NCBI RefSeq assembly: GCF_900111835.1
Contig: NZ_FOJP01000006.1
Span: forward strand, 186,001-250,000
Length of the DNA stretch: 64,000 bases
Reading direction: 5' to 3'
Origin: Metapseudomonas otitidis
GTDB lineage: Bacteria > Pseudomonadota > Gammaproteobacteria > Pseudomonadales > Pseudomonadaceae
The notes beneath the pieces were generated by a model, which saw only the letters and a program-made list of their open reading frames with translations, ran no database searches and had not been told where the DNA came from. Positions within the stretch are counted from its first letter, which is position 1. Each line of letters starts with the position of its first letter. Made by a program: the position numbers and the translations under genes. Shown piece by piece: positions 50,547 through 62,467 of the stretch.

Positions 50547-52037
50547 TCAGTGGCCGAGTGCGACCAGGCTGGAGTGCTGGACCAGGTCCAGCAGCGGCTG
50601 CGGGTAGACGCCGAGCAGGAAGGTGAGCAGGGCGACGATCAGCAGCATGATGCCGCCGGCGCGCTGGGCCCAGTGCAGGTCGGCGTCGTGACGACGCAGG
50701 TTCGGCTCCACCAGGAACAGCGTGACCATGACCCGCAGGTAATAGAACACGCCGATGGCACTGCCCAGGATCATCACGCCCAGCAGCAGCCAGAGGTGGG
50801 ATTCGACACCGGCGGCGATGACGAAGAACTTGCCGATGAAGCCCGCAGTGAGCGGAATGCCGGCGAGCGACAGCATCATCACGGTGAGCACGGCGGTCAG
50901 GTACGGACGGCGCCAGAACAGGCCGCGGTATTCGTACAGGGCGTCGCAGTCACGGCCGTTGTAGGGCGTGGACATCAGGGTCACCACACCGAACGCACCC
51001 AGGCTGGTCAGCACGTAGGTGGCCAGGTAGACGCCGATGGCCTCCACGGCCATGCCCTTGGTGGCGATCAGGGCGATCAGCAGGTAGCCGAAGTGGGCGA
51101 TGGAGGAGTAGCCCAGCAGGCGCTTGATGTTGCTTTGCAGCAGGGCCAGCAGGTTGCCGAACAGGATCGAGGCGACGGCGATGGCGGCCAGCAGGTCGTT
51201 CAGCCAGCCACCGGCAGTGGCCGGGGAGATCTGGTACAGGCGAACCAGCACGGCGAACACGGCGACCTTGCTGGCGGTGGCCAGGAAGGCCGACACCGGG
51301 GCCGGGGAGCCTTCGTAGACGTCCGGCGTCCAGAGGTGGAAGGGCACCAGGGACAGTTTGAACGCCAGACCGACCAGCATCATGCCGATGCCCAGTTGCA
51401 CCAGGCCACCGGGCACGCCCTGGCCGGAGAACTTGGCGCCGATGCCGGCGAAGCTCAGGGTGCCGGCGTCGGCGTAGAGCAGGGCCATGCCGAACAGCAG
51501 GAAGGCGGAACCGGCGGCCGAAAGCACCATGTACTTGATGCCGGCTTCCAGTGAGCGCTTGTTGAAGAAGGCATACGCCACCATGCCGTAGACCGGCACC
51601 GACAGCAGTTCCAGGCCGATGAACAGGCCGGCCATGTGCTGCGCGGTGACCAGCACCAGGCCACCGCAGGCGGACAGGAGGATCAGCAGGTACATCTCCT
51701 CGCGGTTGCCCGGGTAGCCCTGGCCAGTGTTGCCGCCCAGGTAGGCGTGGATCAGGGTGACGCACGCCAGGGTAGAGGCCAGTACCAGCGCCATGTAGTA
51801 GCAGCCGAAGGTGTCGACCTTCAGCAGCGGGGTCACCTCGATGGGGGTGACGCCCAGCGCCGGGATGATGGCCAGCAGGGCGGCGTTGAGGCCGACCACC
51901 GACAGGCCGAAGGTGAGGGTGTGGTTACGCTTCCAGGCCACGGCCAGCATCACTGCGACGACAGTGGCGCAGGCAACCAGCAGCGGCAGCAGGGCGATCA
52001 GGTGTTGAGTCGTGAATTCCACAGCGTGATGTTCCAT
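50547..52037 (-). CDS. nuoN: NADH-quinone oxidoreductase subunit N
   Basis: This 496-residue antiporter-like membrane subunit of complex I has 14 transmembrane helices and takes part in proton translocation. GLELLSVPVYGMVAYAFFNKRSLEAGIKY and KLSLVPFHLWTPDVYEGSPAPVSAFLATASKV carry the conserved Glu and Lys of the antiporter channel. The ATG at 52037 gives MEHHAVEFTTQH. A GTG five codons later would match shorter homologues (about 486). It is the last gene of the operon, 6 bases after nuoM. Confidence 0.95.
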   Translation of the reverse strand: MEHHAVEFTTQHLIALLPLLVACATVVAVMLAVAWKRNHTLTFGLSVVGLNAALLAIIPALGVTPIEVTPLLKVDTFGCYYMALVLASTLACVTLIHAYLGGNTGQGYPGNREEMYLLILLSACGGLVLVTAQHMAGLFIGLELLSVPVYGMVAYAFFNKRSLEAGIKYMVLSAAGSAFLLFGMALLYADAGTLSFAGIGAKFSGQGVPGGLVQLGIGMMLVGLAFKLSLVPFHLWTPDVYEGSPAPVSAFLATASKVAVFAVLVRLYQISPATAGGWLNDLLAAIAVASILFGNLLALLQSNIKRLLGYSSIAHFGYLLIALIATKGMAVEAIGVYLATYVLTSLGAFGVVTLMSTPYNGRDCDALYEYRGLFWRRPYLTAVLTVMMLSLAGIPLTAGFIGKFFVIAAGVESHLWLLLGVMILGSAIGVFYYLRVMVTLFLVEPNLRRHDADLHWAQRAGGIMLLIVALLTFLLGVYPQPLLDLVQHSSLVALGH

Positions 52038-52042
52038 GACAG

Positions 52043-53572
52043 CTACCGGGCCGAGGCGAGTTGGGTGAAGGCTGCATCCAGCCACTGATGCACGCCGTGC
52101 ATGCTGGCAGCGGAGGTGTCCAGCACCGGTTGCGGGTAGACGCCCAGGAGGATCAGCAGCACGGCGAGGCCGAGCACCATGATCAGTTCGCGGGGCTTGA
52201 GGCCCTGCAGCGGCGCGTCGGACTTGGCGGCACCGAAGTGGGCGCGGTGGATCATGATCAGCGAATAGACCGAGCCGAACACCAGGCCGGTGGCGGCGAT
52301 GATGGTCACCCACATGGCCTTCTCGAAGGAGCCCAGGAGGATCAGGAACTCACCCACGAAGTTGCCGGTGCCGGGCAGGCCGAGGGCTGCGGCAGCGAAG
52401 AACAGGCTGATGGCCGGCAGGTAGGGCATGCGGCTCCAGATGCCACCCATCTGGCGCATGTCGCGGGTGTGCAGGCGCTCATACAACTGGCCACAGAGAA
52501 TGAACAGCGCGGCGGCCGACAGGCCGTGGGCCATCATCTGTACCACTGCACCCTGCAGCGCGATCTGGCTGCCGGAGTAGATGGCGATCAGCACGAAGCC
52601 CATGTGCGAGACGCTGGAGAAGGCCACCAGGCGCTTGATGTCGGTCTGCGCGAAGGAGAGCAGGGCGCCGTAGACGATGGCGAACACGCCGAGCCAGTGG
52701 GCGATGGGCGCGAACTCGGCCGAGGCGTTGGGGAACAGCGGCAGGGCGAAGCGCATCAGGCCGTAGGCAGCGGTCTTCAGCAGGATGCCGGCCAGGTCCA
52801 CGGAGCCTGCGGTGGGCGCCTGGGCGTGGGCATCCGGCAGCCAGGAGTGGAACGGCACCACCGGGAACTTCACCGCGAAGGCGATGAAGAAGCCCAGCAT
52901 CAGCAGGTACTCGGCAGTGGGCGTGAGCGGCGTCTTCAGCAGGTCGGCGTAGTTGAAGGTCAGCACGCCGGTGGCGTTGTAGTGCACCAGCACCAGGCCG
53001 AGGATCGCCACCAGCATCACCAGACCACTGGCCTGGGTGAAGATGAAGAACTTGGTGGCGGCGTAGATGCGGGTCTTGCCCTTGCTGCCGCTGTGACCCC
53101 AGAGCGCGATGAGGAAGTACATCGGCACCAGCATCATTTCCCAGAAGAAGAAGAACAGGAACAGGTCGACGGCCAGGAACACGCCGACCACGCCGCCGAG
53201 GATCCACATCAGGTTGAGGTGGAAGAAGCCGACGCGGTTCTGGATCTCGTTCCAGGAGCACAGCACGGACAGCACGCCGAGCAGGCCGGTGAGGGTCACC
53301 ATCAGCACCGACAGGCCATCCATCGCGAGGTGGATGGTGATGCCGAAGCGCTCGATCCAGTTGACCTTGAATTCGTGCGCCCAGACCGGATCGGCACCCG
53401 GGGCAGGGGCCAGGGTGAAGTCGCCGGTGGCCCACAGCCAGAGGCCGAGGCCGAACAGCAGGGACATGGTCAGCAGCGCAATCCAGCGAGGCAGGGTGGT
53501 GCCGAAGCGCTCACCTTGCCAGCACAGCAGGCCGCCGATGAAGGGAATCAGGATTAGCCAGGGCAGAATCAT
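52043..53572 (-). CDS. nuoM: NADH-quinone oxidoreductase subunit M
   Basis: This 509-residue antiporter-like membrane subunit of complex I has 14 helices. Conserved charged residues lie in FFFWEMMLVPMYFLIALWG and FAVKFPVVPFHSWLPDAHAQAPTAGSVDLAGILLKTAAYG, the family signature, with HxH-x-Lys features for the proton path. It is downstream of nuoL with 25 bases between and upstream of nuoN with 6, consistent with one transcript. Confidence 0.96.
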   Translation of the reverse strand: MILPWLILIPFIGGLLCWQGERFGTTLPRWIALLTMSLLFGLGLWLWATGDFTLAPAPGADPVWAHEFKVNWIERFGITIHLAMDGLSVLMVTLTGLLGVLSVLCSWNEIQNRVGFFHLNLMWILGGVVGVFLAVDLFLFFFFWEMMLVPMYFLIALWGHSGSKGKTRIYAATKFFIFTQASGLVMLVAILGLVLVHYNATGVLTFNYADLLKTPLTPTAEYLLMLGFFIAFAVKFPVVPFHSWLPDAHAQAPTAGSVDLAGILLKTAAYGLMRFALPLFPNASAEFAPIAHWLGVFAIVYGALLSFAQTDIKRLVAFSSVSHMGFVLIAIYSGSQIALQGAVVQMMAHGLSAAALFILCGQLYERLHTRDMRQMGGIWSRMPYLPAISLFFAAAALGLPGTGNFVGEFLILLGSFEKAMWVTIIAATGLVFGSVYSLIMIHRAHFGAAKSDAPLQGLKPRELIMVLGLAVLLILLGVYPQPVLDTSAASMHGVHQWLDAAFTQLASAR

Positions 53573-53597
53573 GACGGGCTCAATTCCTTAAGAAGAT

Positions 53598-55445
53598 TCA
53601 GGTCAGCAGCACGGCGCCGAGCACCAGCACGGCACCACCCACCAGGGAGACCGCGTACCAGCGCAGCTGGCCGGTCTGGCTGCTGCTCAGCATGCCGTTG
53701 CCGCCACGAACGAGGCGCGGGATCAGGCCGATGCCGGAGTCGATCGGGTCGTTGCCCAGCAGGCGGGTGGCCAGCAGGTAGGGCTTGACGAACAGCTTGT
53801 CGTAGAGCCAGTCGAAGCCCCAGGCGGCGTACCACCAGGCCCCGAGGAAGCGGCCCGGTGCACTCTGGGCGACGGCGCTGACGAAGCGACGCTTGCCGAG
53901 GAAGAGCAGTGCGGCCAGCAGGATGCCCGCCAGGGCGATGGCGCCCGAGGCGATTTCCAGGCTGTGCTTGGCTTCGCCACCGGCATGGCCGACGCTCTGC
54001 GGCAGCACGCCGGCCAGCGGCGGGGTGATCAGCGCACCGATGAAGGTGGACAGCACGATCAGCACCGACAGCGGCAGCCAGTGGGCCACACCGTGGCCGG
54101 CATGGGCCTCGGTCTTCGCTTCGCCGTGGAAGGCGATGAAGATCAGGCGGAAGGTGTAGATCGAGGTCAGGAAGGCACCCGCCAGGCCTGCGTAGAGCAG
54201 CCACTGGTGACCGCTGGCGAAGGCTTCCCAGAGGATCTCGTCCTTGGAGTAGAAGCCCGCGGTGACCAGGGGCAGAGCCGCCAGGGCCGCGCCGCCGACG
54301 ATGAAGCTGGCGTAGGCGAGGGGGAGCTTCTTCCACAGGCCGCCCATCTTGAAGATGTTCTGCTCGTGGTGGCAGGCGTTGATCACCGCACCGGAGGCAA
54401 GGAACAGCAGGGCCTTGAAGAACGCGTGGGTCATCAGGTGGAAGATCGCCGCGTCCCATGCCCCCACGCCCAGGGCGAGGAACATGTAGCCGATCTGGCT
54501 CATGGTGGAGTAGGCGAGGATGCGCTTGATGTCGGTCTGCACCAGCGCGGCGAAGCCGGCCAGCACCAGGGTGACGCCACCGACGATGCCCACCAGTTCG
54601 AGGATCTCGGGGGTGAGCAGGAACAGGCCGTGGGTCCGGGCGATCAGGTAGACGCCCGCGGTGACCATGGTGGCCGCGTGGATCAGCGCGGAAACCGGGG
54701 TCGGGCCGGCCATGGCGTCGGCCAGCCAGGTCTGCAGCGGCAGTTGGGCGGATTTGCCCACGGCGCCGCCGAGCAGCATCAGGGTGGCGAACCACAGCCA
54801 GCTGTCACCGGCCACGTACTTCTCGGGTGCCAGCTTCATCAGCTCCTGGATGTTCAGGGTGCCGAGGTGCATGAACAGGATGAACAGGCCGATGGCCATG
54901 AACACGTCGCCGATGCGGGTGACGATGAAGGCCTTGAGCGCGGCGTTACCGTTGTTCGGGTTGCTGTAGTAGAAGCCGATCAGCAGGTAGGAGCAGAGGC
55001 CCACGCCTTCCCAGCCGAAGTACAGGAACAGCAGGTTATCGCCCAGCACCAGGAACAGCATGCTGGTGATGAACAGGTTGGTGTACGAGAAGAAGCGCGA
55101 GTAGCCCTCTTCACCGCGCATGTACCAGGAGGCGAACAGGTGGATCAGGAAGCCGACGCCGGTGACCACGCCGAGCATGGTGACCGATAGGCCGTCCAGG
55201 TAGAGCGTGAAGCTGGGCGCGAAGTTGTTCACGCTCATCCAATGCCAGAGCACCTGGGTGTAGACACCGCCTTCCGGCGGCGACACGTGGAACTGCCAGA
55301 TGACCCAGGCCGCCGTGAGGGCAGAGAGGCCGACGGAGCCGACGCCGATCACGGCGGAGGCGTTTTCGGAGAGACGCCCGCGGGAGAACGACAGGACGAA
55401 CCAGCCGAGCAGCGGGAACAGGAAGGTCAGGAATAGAAGGTTCAT
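53598..55445 (-). CDS. nuoL: NADH-quinone oxidoreductase subunit L
   Basis: This 615-residue subunit is the distal antiporter-like pump of complex I, with 16 helices and the C-terminal lateral helix that runs along the membrane arm. [57 protein letters not shown] and the long C-terminal amphipathic region are present. It starts inside the end of nuoK with a four-base overlap. The length matches E. coli NuoL (613). Confidence 0.96.
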   Translation of the reverse strand: MNLLFLTFLFPLLGWFVLSFSRGRLSENASAVIGVGSVGLSALTAAWVIWQFHVSPPEGGVYTQVLWHWMSVNNFAPSFTLYLDGLSVTMLGVVTGVGFLIHLFASWYMRGEEGYSRFFSYTNLFITSMLFLVLGDNLLFLYFGWEGVGLCSYLLIGFYYSNPNNGNAALKAFIVTRIGDVFMAIGLFILFMHLGTLNIQELMKLAPEKYVAGDSWLWFATLMLLGGAVGKSAQLPLQTWLADAMAGPTPVSALIHAATMVTAGVYLIARTHGLFLLTPEILELVGIVGGVTLVLAGFAALVQTDIKRILAYSTMSQIGYMFLALGVGAWDAAIFHLMTHAFFKALLFLASGAVINACHHEQNIFKMGGLWKKLPLAYASFIVGGAALAALPLVTAGFYSKDEILWEAFASGHQWLLYAGLAGAFLTSIYTFRLIFIAFHGEAKTEAHAGHGVAHWLPLSVLIVLSTFIGALITPPLAGVLPQSVGHAGGEAKHSLEIASGAIALAGILLAALLFLGKRRFVSAVAQSAPGRFLGAWWYAAWGFDWLYDKLFVKPYLLATRLLGNDPIDSGIGLIPRLVRGGNGMLSSSQTGQLRWYAVSLVGGAVLVLGAVLLT

Positions 55446-55750
55446 CCGCGCATCTCGCTGGCAGCGTCGATATCGAGGGTGTGGAAGCGGCGATACAGCT
55501 GCAGCAGGATCGCCAGGCCGATGCTGGCCTCGGCGGCTGCGAGGGTGATCACCAGAATGAACATGATCTGGCCGTCGGCCTGGGCCCAGCGGGCACCGGC
55601 GACCACGAAGGCCAGGGCGGCCGAGTTCATCATGACTTCCAGGCTCATGAGGACGAAGAGGATGTTACGGCGCACCATCAGGCCGGCGAGCCCGAGGGCG
55701 AAGAGGATGCCGGCGACGGCGAGCCCGTGTTCCAGTGGGATTGCACTCAT
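55442..55750 (-). CDS. nuoK: NADH-quinone oxidoreductase subunit K
   Basis: This 102-residue, three-helix subunit of complex I has the conserved membrane glutamates in [16 protein letters not shown] (Glu36-type) and [17 protein letters not shown] (Glu72-type), which link the quinone site to the antiporters. The ATG at 55750 follows nuoJ after 4 bases and it overlaps nuoL. Confidence 0.95.
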   Translation of the reverse strand: MSAIPLEHGLAVAGILFALGLAGLMVRRNILFVLMSLEVMMNSAALAFVVAGARWAQADGQIMFILVITLAAAEASIGLAILLQLYRRFHTLDIDAASEMRG

Positions 55751-55754
55751 GGCA

Positions 55755-56255
55755 TTACTCCTTCGCTTCGTAGCGGCCGAGGTGGTAGGCCGCGACCAAT
55801 GCCGCCAGCAGCAGCATGGAGGCGAGCTCCACGGCCAGCAGGTAGGGGCCGAACAGGCTGATGCCGACGGCTTTCGCGTCCACGGTGGTGTGGCCGATGG
55901 CAGCGCCGCTCTGCTGGCTGAACAGCACGTACAGCAGCTCGGCGAGCAGGGCGAAGGAGAGGGCGGCAGGGCTGACCCAGATACCGGGCGTGAGCCACTT
56001 GCGTTCCTGCTCCACCACGGCCGGGCCGAGGTTGAGCATCATCACCACGAAGACGAACAGCACCATGATGGCGCCCGCGTAGACGATGATCTCCAGGGCG
56101 CCGGCGAAGGGCGCACCCAGGGCGAAGAAGCACATCGACACCGACAGCAGCGAGACGATGAGGTAGAGCAGGGCATGCACCGGATTGGTGTTGGTGATCA
56201 CCCGCAGGGTGGACACCACGGCGACGCCGGCAGCGAAATAGAAAGCGAATTCCAC
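55755..56255 (-). CDS. nuoJ: NADH-quinone oxidoreductase subunit J
   Basis: This 166-residue, five-helix subunit of complex I has [26 protein letters not shown], which holds the conserved Tyr/Glu region with the pi-bulge. The GTG at 56255 is preferred, as AAGGAGA lies before it and the length then matches homologues (about 166). The frame continues upstream into nuoI sequence and is not conserved. It follows nuoI by 11 bases. Confidence 0.94.
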   Translation of the reverse strand: MEFAFYFAAGVAVVSTLRVITNTNPVHALLYLIVSLLSVSMCFFALGAPFAGALEIIVYAGAIMVLFVFVVMMLNLGPAVVEQERKWLTPGIWVSPAALSFALLAELLYVLFSQQSGAAIGHTTVDAKAVGISLFGPYLLAVELASMLLLAALVAAYHLGRYEAKE

Positions 56256-56266
56256 GCAACGTCTCC

Positions 56267-56815
56267 TTAGGGCAGCAGGCTCTTCACGTTGATCGGTTCG
56301 GCCTCGTTCTGCGCGGCACCTTTCGGTTTGCCGGCAATGGCCATGCCCGCCACGCGATAGAAGTTGTAGTCCGGATTCTTGCCGGGGCCGGAGATCAGCA
56401 GGTCTTCCTTCTCGTAGACCAGGTCCTGGCGCTTGTACTCGCCCATCTCGAAATCCGGCGTCAGCTGGATCGCGGTGGTGGGACAGGCCTCTTCGCACAG
56501 GCCGCAGAAGATGCAGCGGGAGAAGTTGATGCGGAAGAACTCGGGGTACCAGCGGCCGTCTTCGGTCTCGGCCTTCTGCAGCGAGATGCAGCCGACCGGG
56601 CAGGCCACGGCGCACAGGTTGCAGGCCACGCAGCGCTCTTCGCCGTCGGGGTCGCGGGTCAGCACGATGCGGCCACGGTAGCGCGGCGGCAGGTACACGG
56701 GCTCTTCGGGGTATTGCAGGGTGTCACGCTTGCGGAAGCCGTGGGAGAACACCATCACCAGGCTGCGAAGCTGGGTGAAGGTGCCGGCTACCACGTCATA
56801 GATGTACTTGATCAT
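56267..56815 (-). CDS. nuoI: NADH-quinone oxidoreductase subunit I
   Basis: This 182-residue ferredoxin-like subunit of complex I binds clusters N6a and N6b. Two CxxCxxCxxxCP motifs are intact: Cys62, 65, 68 and 72 ([14 protein letters not shown]) and Cys101, 104, 107 and 111 ([14 protein letters not shown]). It connects the peripheral arm to the quinone site. It follows nuoH by 10 bases and precedes nuoJ by 11 bases. Confidence 0.96.
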   Translation of the reverse strand: MIKYIYDVVAGTFTQLRSLVMVFSHGFRKRDTLQYPEEPVYLPPRYRGRIVLTRDPDGEERCVACNLCAVACPVGCISLQKAETEDGRWYPEFFRINFSRCIFCGLCEEACPTTAIQLTPDFEMGEYKRQDLVYEKEDLLISGPGKNPDYNFYRVAGMAIAGKPKGAAQNEAEPINVKSLLP

Positions 56816-56825
56816 GGGCTTCTCC

Positions 56826-57815
56826 TTACTGGGCCGCGAGCACGACGGCGCCGGTCACCAGCAGGTTGATCAGGGTCAGCGGGAGGCAGAACTTCCAGCT
56901 GAAGGCCATCACCTGGTCATAGCGCGGACGCGGGATCGACGCGCGGAGCAGGATGAACAGCATGATGAAGAAGGCGGTCTTCAGGGCGAACCAGATGAAC
57001 GGGATCTGCGGCAGGAGGCCGAACGGACCGTGCCAGCCGCCGAAGAACAGGGTCACCAGCAGCGCGGACACCAGCACGATGCCGATGTACTCGCCGACGA
57101 AGAACATGCCCCATTTCATGCCGGCGTACTCGATGTGGTAGCCGTCGGCCAGTTCCTGCTCCGCTTCCGGCTGGTCGAAGGGGTGACGGTGGGTCACGGC
57201 GACGCCGGCGATGAAGAAGGTACAGAAGCCGAAGAACTGCGGAATGATGAACCACAGGTGCTGGGCCTGGTATTCGACGATGTCGCGCAGGTTGAACGAG
57301 CCGACCTGGGCGACGATGCCCATCAGCGACAGCGCCAGGAACACCTCGTAGGAGACGGTCTGGGCCGAGGCGCGCAGGCTGCCGAGCAGGGCGAACTTGT
57401 TGTTGCTCGACCAGCCGGCGAAGAGCACCGCGTAGACGGTGATGCCGGCCATGGCGAAGAAGAACAGGATGCCGATGTTCAGGTCCGCGACGCCCCAGGT
57501 GGGGGTGATCGGCACCACGGCGAAGGCGATGAGCAGGGCGCTCATGGCGATCACCGGAGCGAGGGTGAAGATCATCTTGTCGGCGAACGGCGGGGTCCAG
57601 TCTTCCTTGAAGAACATCTTCAGCATGTCGGCGGCGATCTGGAACATGCCGAACGGGCCGACGCGGTTTGGACCGTAGCGGTCCTGCCACCAGCCCAGCA
57701 GGCGCCGCTCGATGAAGCTGAGCAGGGCGCCGCAGATGACCACGGCAAGCAGGATCACCACGGCCTTGACCACCGCGATGACGATGTCGATCAGCTCGGG
57801 AGTGAGCCAGCTCAT
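56826..57815 (-). CDS. nuoH: NADH-quinone oxidoreductase subunit H
   Basis: This 329-residue, eight-helix subunit of complex I anchors the peripheral arm to the membrane and shapes the quinone cavity. [36 protein letters not shown] is the family signature, and [27 protein letters not shown] ends the protein. Its start overlaps the nuoG stop by four bases. The length matches homologues (about 325-331). Confidence 0.96.
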   Translation of the reverse strand: MSWLTPELIDIVIAVVKAVVILLAVVICGALLSFIERRLLGWWQDRYGPNRVGPFGMFQIAADMLKMFFKEDWTPPFADKMIFTLAPVIAMSALLIAFAVVPITPTWGVADLNIGILFFFAMAGITVYAVLFAGWSSNNKFALLGSLRASAQTVSYEVFLALSLMGIVAQVGSFNLRDIVEYQAQHLWFIIPQFFGFCTFFIAGVAVTHRHPFDQPEAEQELADGYHIEYAGMKWGMFFVGEYIGIVLVSALLVTLFFGGWHGPFGLLPQIPFIWFALKTAFFIMLFILLRASIPRPRYDQVMAFSWKFCLPLTLINLLVTGAVVLAAQ

Positions 57816-60535
57816 TGCGCGGCCTCCTGCAGCAGGGTGACGGTGGCACCAGCCAGCGCGGCCGGCATGCCCGGCAGACCGGCGGGTAGGCCCACCAGGC
57901 CGACGGCCAGCTCTTCGCGTACTTGCAGCGGCAGGCGCAGGGCCTGGCCGTTGACCCGTACGGTCAGTTGCGCGCCATCGTTCACGCCGAGGCGGTCCGC
58001 CTCATCCTTGGCCAGGGCCACGTAGGCCTCGGGAATGCGTGCCTGGATCGGCGCGGCGCGGGAGGAGTTCTCCTCGCTGCCGAACAGGTGATGCAGCGGG
58101 ACGACCTGCCAGGTGCCTTGCGCCGGGTTGAACGGCGCGGCGACGGCGAACCAGGGCAGGACATTGCCCTTGGCTTCGATCAGGCGTACGCCCGGATCAC
58201 CGGCACGCAGGTGGCCGCCCACTTCGTCCTGGAACTTGTTCCAGGCCTGGGGCGAGTTCCAGCCCGGGGACCAGGCGAACGGGATCTGCTGACGGGGCTC
58301 GGCGCTGCCGGCGTAGCCTTCCATGGAGAAGGCGAACGGGGAGTCTTGGTCCTGCGGTTGGCGGGGCTCGTGCACGCTGATGTTGGCGCGCATGGCGGTG
58401 CGGCCGCTGTAACGGTGAGGTTCGCGTGCGAGCTTGAGGCCCTTGATACGGAACGAGGCGCTCGGGGCGGCATCGCGGATGCCGGCGAGCAGCGGGGAGG
58501 TCTCGGCGCAGGCGCTGGTGACCTGGTCCAGCTGGGTCCAGTCGACCGGCTTGCCTTGCAAGGTACTGTGCAGGGCGTGCAGCCAGCGCCAGCCCTCACG
58601 AACGAGGATGTTGGCGTCGTAGTAGCTCGGCTCGAACACCTGGAAGAAGCGCTGGGCACGACCTTCCTGGCTGACCAGCGTGCCGTCGCCTTCGGCAAAG
58701 GAGGCGGCCGGCAGCACGAGGTGGGCGCGCTCGGTGGTGGCGGTCTGCTGGTGATCGGCGACGATCACGGCCTTGGCTGCGGCCAGGGCAGCGTCCACCT
58801 TGGCGGTTTCGGCGCGGCGGTAGAGGTCGTTCTCGAGGATGACGACCGCGTCGGCCTGGCCGGAGGTCAGGGCTTCCAGGGCGGCGTCCACGGATTTCCC
58901 ACCGAGCTCTTCACCCAGGAGCAGGGCCAGGCCCATGCTGTTGGCTTCCGGTACAACCAGGCTGATGGAGCCATTCTTATCGCGGTTCTTCAGGGCGCTG
59001 GCGATGTTCGCGGCGGCTTCGATGAGGGCTTTTTCGCCCAGGGAAGCGCCGGAGACGATCAGCGGGCGCTTGGCGGCCAGCAGGGCATCGGCAATGCGCT
59101 GGACCAGCTCGCGGGCCTCGGCCTCCAGCCCGTCCACGGCGGGTGCGTTCGGGTCGATGGCGTGGGCCACGGCGAAGCCGATACGGGCCAGGTCAGCCGG
59201 GGCGGCATGCACGCTTTCGGTGGCGACGTCGTCGAGGCGGGTCTCGGTGACACTGGCGATGAACAGCGGGTTCAGGGCGTGCTGGGCGACGTTCTGCACG
59301 GCTGCCATGTGCCAGTCCTGGATCTTCATCGAGGCGGCGATCTCGGTGGCCTTGCCCTTCACTGCCTGGCGCAGGGCGAGTGCCACGCGTGCAGCGGTCT
59401 GGGTGAGGTCTTCGCCGAGGACGAAGACGGCGTCGTGGTCTTCGATCTCGCGCAGGGTCGGCACCGGCAGCGGGCCGTTCTGCAGCACGTCGCGGATCAG
59501 GCGGATGTTGGCCAGCTCACCGGCGGCGATGCCGGAGTAGTAGTTGGCCTCGCCCACCAGCTCACGCAGGGCGAAGTTGCTTTCCAGGCTGGCGCGGGGC
59601 GAACCGATGCCGATGACGCGCTTGCCCTTGAGCAGTTCGGCGGCCTTGTCCAGCGCTGCGTCGATGCTCAGCGGAGCACCTGCCAGCAGCGGCTGGCGAG
59701 GACGGTCTTCGCGGTTGACGTAGCCGTAGCCGAAGCGGCCGCGGTCGCAGAGGAAGTAGTGGTTCACCGAGCCGTTGAAGCGGTTCTCGATGCGGCGGAT
59801 CTCGCCGTAGCGCTCACCGGGGCTGATGTTGCAGCCGCTGGAGCAGCCGTGGCAGATGCTCGGGGCGAACTGCATGTCCCACTTGCGGTTGTAGCGCTCG
59901 GAGTGGGTCTTGTCGGTGAACACGCCCGTGGGGCAGACCTCGACGAGGTTGCCGGAGAATTCGCTTTCCAGCGTGCCGTTCTCGACGCGGCCGAAATAGA
60001 CGTTGTCGTGGGCGCCGTAGACGCCCAGGTCGGTGCCACCGGCGTAGTCCTTGTAGTAGCGCACGCAGCGGTAGCAGGCGATGCAGCGGTTCATCTCGTG
60101 GGCGATGAACGGGCCGAGTTCCTGGTTCTGGTGGGTGCGCTTGGTGAAGCGGTAGCGACGGGCGTTGTGGCCGGTCATCACCGTCATGTCCTGCAGGTGG
60201 CAGTGACCACCTTCCTCGCACACGGGGCAGTCGTGCGGGTGGTTGGTCATCAGCCATTCGACGACGCTGGCGCGGAACTGCTTCGCCTCTTCGTCTTCGA
60301 TGGAGATCCAGGTGTTGTCAGTGGCAGGGGTCATGCAGGACATGACGAGGCGACCGCGTTTGTCGTTCTCGTCGGTGTACTGCTTGACCGCGCACTGGCG
60401 GCAGGCGCCGACGCTACCGAGCGCCGGGTGCCAGCAGAAGTAGGGGATGTCGAGTCCGAGTGACAGACAGGCCTGCAGGAGGTTGTCTGCACCATCGACT
60501 TCGAGCGTCTTGCCGTCTACGTGGATAGTGGCCAT
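57812..60535 (-). CDS. nuoG: NADH-quinone oxidoreductase subunit G
   Basis: This 907-residue peripheral-arm subunit of complex I carries a ferredoxin-type [2Fe-2S] cluster (Cys34, Cys45, Cys48, Cys67), the His-Cys3 [4Fe-4S] cluster in [14 protein letters not shown], a further [4Fe-4S] cluster in [16 protein letters not shown] and CPTGVF, and the additional N7 cluster in CHGCSSGCN, which occurs in enterobacterial-type enzymes but not in mitochondria. A long molybdopterin-oxidoreductase-like domain with lost cofactor follows. It starts 96 bases after nuoF, the largest gap in the operon. Confidence 0.96.
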   Translation of the reverse strand: MATIHVDGKTLEVDGADNLLQACLSLGLDIPYFCWHPALGSVGACRQCAVKQYTDENDKRGRLVMSCMTPATDNTWISIEDEEAKQFRASVVEWLMTNHPHDCPVCEEGGHCHLQDMTVMTGHNARRYRFTKRTHQNQELGPFIAHEMNRCIACYRCVRYYKDYAGGTDLGVYGAHDNVYFGRVENGTLESEFSGNLVEVCPTGVFTDKTHSERYNRKWDMQFAPSICHGCSSGCNISPGERYGEIRRIENRFNGSVNHYFLCDRGRFGYGYVNREDRPRQPLLAGAPLSIDAALDKAAELLKGKRVIGIGSPRASLESNFALRELVGEANYYSGIAAGELANIRLIRDVLQNGPLPVPTLREIEDHDAVFVLGEDLTQTAARVALALRQAVKGKATEIAASMKIQDWHMAAVQNVAQHALNPLFIASVTETRLDDVATESVHAAPADLARIGFAVAHAIDPNAPAVDGLEAEARELVQRIADALLAAKRPLIVSGASLGEKALIEAAANIASALKNRDKNGSISLVVPEANSMGLALLLGEELGGKSVDAALEALTSGQADAVVILENDLYRRAETAKVDAALAAAKAVIVADHQQTATTERAHLVLPAASFAEGDGTLVSQEGRAQRFFQVFEPSYYDANILVREGWRWLHALHSTLQGKPVDWTQLDQVTSACAETSPLLAGIRDAAPSASFRIKGLKLAREPHRYSGRTAMRANISVHEPRQPQDQDSPFAFSMEGYAGSAEPRQQIPFAWSPGWNSPQAWNKFQDEVGGHLRAGDPGVRLIEAKGNVLPWFAVAAPFNPAQGTWQVVPLHHLFGSEENSSRAAPIQARIPEAYVALAKDEADRLGVNDGAQLTVRVNGQALRLPLQVREELAVGLVGLPAGLPGMPAALAGATVTLLQEAAQ

Positions 60536-60631
60536 GGTTCAGTCTTCATCTGCCCGTTACCGGGCTTGGCTAATGGAATCTGGTTGCGATCGGGGCCGCT
60601 TGTGGCGGCCGCCAACCGTCGGAACTGGCTC

Positions 60632-61978
60632 TTATGCGCCGACCACTTCGGGTCGGTTCGCCGGTGCGTTGCGGGCAATGCCTGCCTCGAACTCCGGTCG
60701 GAAATACTTCAGTGCGCTACCCAGTGGCTCGACGGCACCCGGAGCGTGGGCGCAGAAGGTCTTGCCTGGGCCGAGGAAATTCACCAGGCCCTCGAGGGTC
60801 TCGAGGTCGCCGGCCTGTCCTTCGCCACGCTCGAGGGCGCGCAGGACCTTGACGCTCCAGGGCAGGCCATCCCGGCAAGGGGTGCACCAGCCGCAGGACT
60901 CGCGGGCGAAGAACTCTTCCATGTTGCGCAGCAGCGAGACCATGTTGATGCTGTCGTCCACGGCGAGTGCCAGGCCGGTGCCCATGCGGGTGCCGACCTT
61001 GGCGATGCCGGCGGCGTACATGGAGGCATCCAGGTGCTCGGGCAGCAGGAAACCGGTGCCGGCGCCGCCGGGCTGCCAGGCCTTCAGCTTGAAGCCGTCG
61101 CGCATGCCGCCAGCGTAGTCCTCGAACAGCTCGCGGGCGCTGACGCCGAAGGGTAGCTCCCAGAGGCCGGGGTTCTTCACCTTGCCGGAGAAGCCCATGA
61201 GCTTGGTGCCCATGTCTTCGCTGCCCGGACGGGCGAGGGATTTGTACCAGTCCACGCCGTTGGCAACGATCGCCGGGACGTTGCAGAGAGTCTCGACGTT
61301 GTTGACGCAGGTGGGCTTGCCCCAGACGCCGACGGCGGCGGGGAAGGGCGGCTTGGCGCGCGGGTTGGCGCGGCGCCCTTCGAGGGAGTTGATCAGTGCG
61401 GTTTCTTCACCGCAGATGTAGCGGCCGGCGCCCGTGTGGACGAACAACTCGAAGTCGAAGCCCGACCCGAGGATGTTCTTGCCCAGCAGGCCGGCGGCCT
61501 TGGCTTCGTCGATGGCGCGGTTGAGATTGCGCGCCGCGTCGACGTACTCGCCACGCAGGAAGATGTAGCCACGGTAGGCCTTGAGCGCGCGGGCGCTGAT
61601 CAGCATACCTTCCACCAGCAGGTGGGGCAGTTGCTCCATCAGCAGGCGGTCCTTCCAGGTGTTGGGCTCCATTTCATCCGCGTTGCACAGCAGGTAGCGG
61701 ATGTTCATGGATTCGTCGGCGGGCATCAGACCCCACTTCACACCGGTGGGGAAGCCTGCGCCGCCACGGCCCTTGAGACCGGAGTCCTTGACCTGCTGGA
61801 CGATGTCGGCCTGGGCCATCTCGCCCAGTGCCTTGCGCGCGGCGGCATAGCCGTTCTTCTGCTGGTATTCCTCCAGCCAGACGGGCTGGGCGTCGTCACG
61901 CAGGCGCCAGGTCAGCGGGTGGGTTTCCGCGCTGCGCTGGATGCGGTTCGACGGACCGATGGAGGTGAGGGTCTTCAT
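60632..61978 (-). CDS. nuoF: NADH-quinone oxidoreductase subunit F
   Basis: This 448-residue subunit of complex I binds NADH and FMN and cluster N3. The nucleotide site [16 protein letters not shown] (about 68-83), the [11 protein letters not shown] segment and the [4Fe-4S] ligands Cys362, Cys365, Cys368 (CGWCTPC) and Cys409 (FCAH) are present. It overlaps the nuoE stop by four bases. The gap before nuoG contains a small hairpin GCCCG-TTAC-CGGGC (60553-60566) without a T-run. Confidence 0.97.
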   Translation of the reverse strand: MKTLTSIGPSNRIQRSAETHPLTWRLRDDAQPVWLEEYQQKNGYAAARKALGEMAQADIVQQVKDSGLKGRGGAGFPTGVKWGLMPADESMNIRYLLCNADEMEPNTWKDRLLMEQLPHLLVEGMLISARALKAYRGYIFLRGEYVDAARNLNRAIDEAKAAGLLGKNILGSGFDFELFVHTGAGRYICGEETALINSLEGRRANPRAKPPFPAAVGVWGKPTCVNNVETLCNVPAIVANGVDWYKSLARPGSEDMGTKLMGFSGKVKNPGLWELPFGVSARELFEDYAGGMRDGFKLKAWQPGGAGTGFLLPEHLDASMYAAGIAKVGTRMGTGLALAVDDSINMVSLLRNMEEFFARESCGWCTPCRDGLPWSVKVLRALERGEGQAGDLETLEGLVNFLGPGKTFCAHAPGAVEPLGSALKYFRPEFEAGIARNAPANRPEVVGA

Positions 61979-62466
61979 TGATAGGCCTCCAGCAGTTGCG
62001 AGACGCCGTCGGCGCTGACGTTGCCGTAGGTGTCGTCATCGATCATCAGGGCCGGTGCCTTGTCGCAGTTGCCGAGGCAGCACACCGGCAGCAGGGTGAA
62101 GCGGTTGTCGGCGGTGGTCTGGCCAAGGCCGATGCCGAGCTGTTCCTGGATACGGCCCAGCACGGATTCATGGCCACCGATGAAGCAGGTCATGCTGTCG
62201 CACACACGGATCACGTGGCGGCCGACCGGCTGGCGGAAGATCTGGCTGTAGAAGGTGGCAACGCCTTCGACGTCGCTGGCAGGGATGCCGAGGATCTCGC
62301 CGATGGCGTCAGCAGCGCCGTCCGGCACCCAGCCGCGCTCCTTCTGGACGATCTTGAGGGCTTCGATGGACGCCGCGCGCGGGTCCTCGTAGTGGTGCAT
62401 CTCGTGCTCGATGGCCGAGCGTTCGGTTTCGCTGAGGACGAAACGGTCGGTCTGGATAATGCTCAT
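61975..62466 (-). CDS. nuoE: NADH-quinone oxidoreductase subunit E
   Basis: This 163-residue thioredoxin-like subunit of complex I binds the [2Fe-2S] cluster N1a through Cys89 and Cys94 (VCDSMTC) and Cys130 and Cys134 (CLGNC). The length matches homologues (about 160-166). It follows nuoCD with one base between stop and start, and overlaps nuoF. Confidence 0.96.
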   Translation of the reverse strand: MSIIQTDRFVLSETERSAIEHEMHHYEDPRAASIEALKIVQKERGWVPDGAADAIGEILGIPASDVEGVATFYSQIFRQPVGRHVIRVCDSMTCFIGGHESVLGRIQEQLGIGLGQTTADNRFTLLPVCCLGNCDKAPALMIDDDTYGNVSADGVSQLLEAYQ

Positions 62467-62467
62467 G

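Noticed and set aside
50547-52313. An upstream start for nuoN extending the protein by 92 residues
   Set aside because: The extension overlaps nuoM codons, is Arg/Pro-rich and not membrane-like. The ATG at 52037 gives the normal length.
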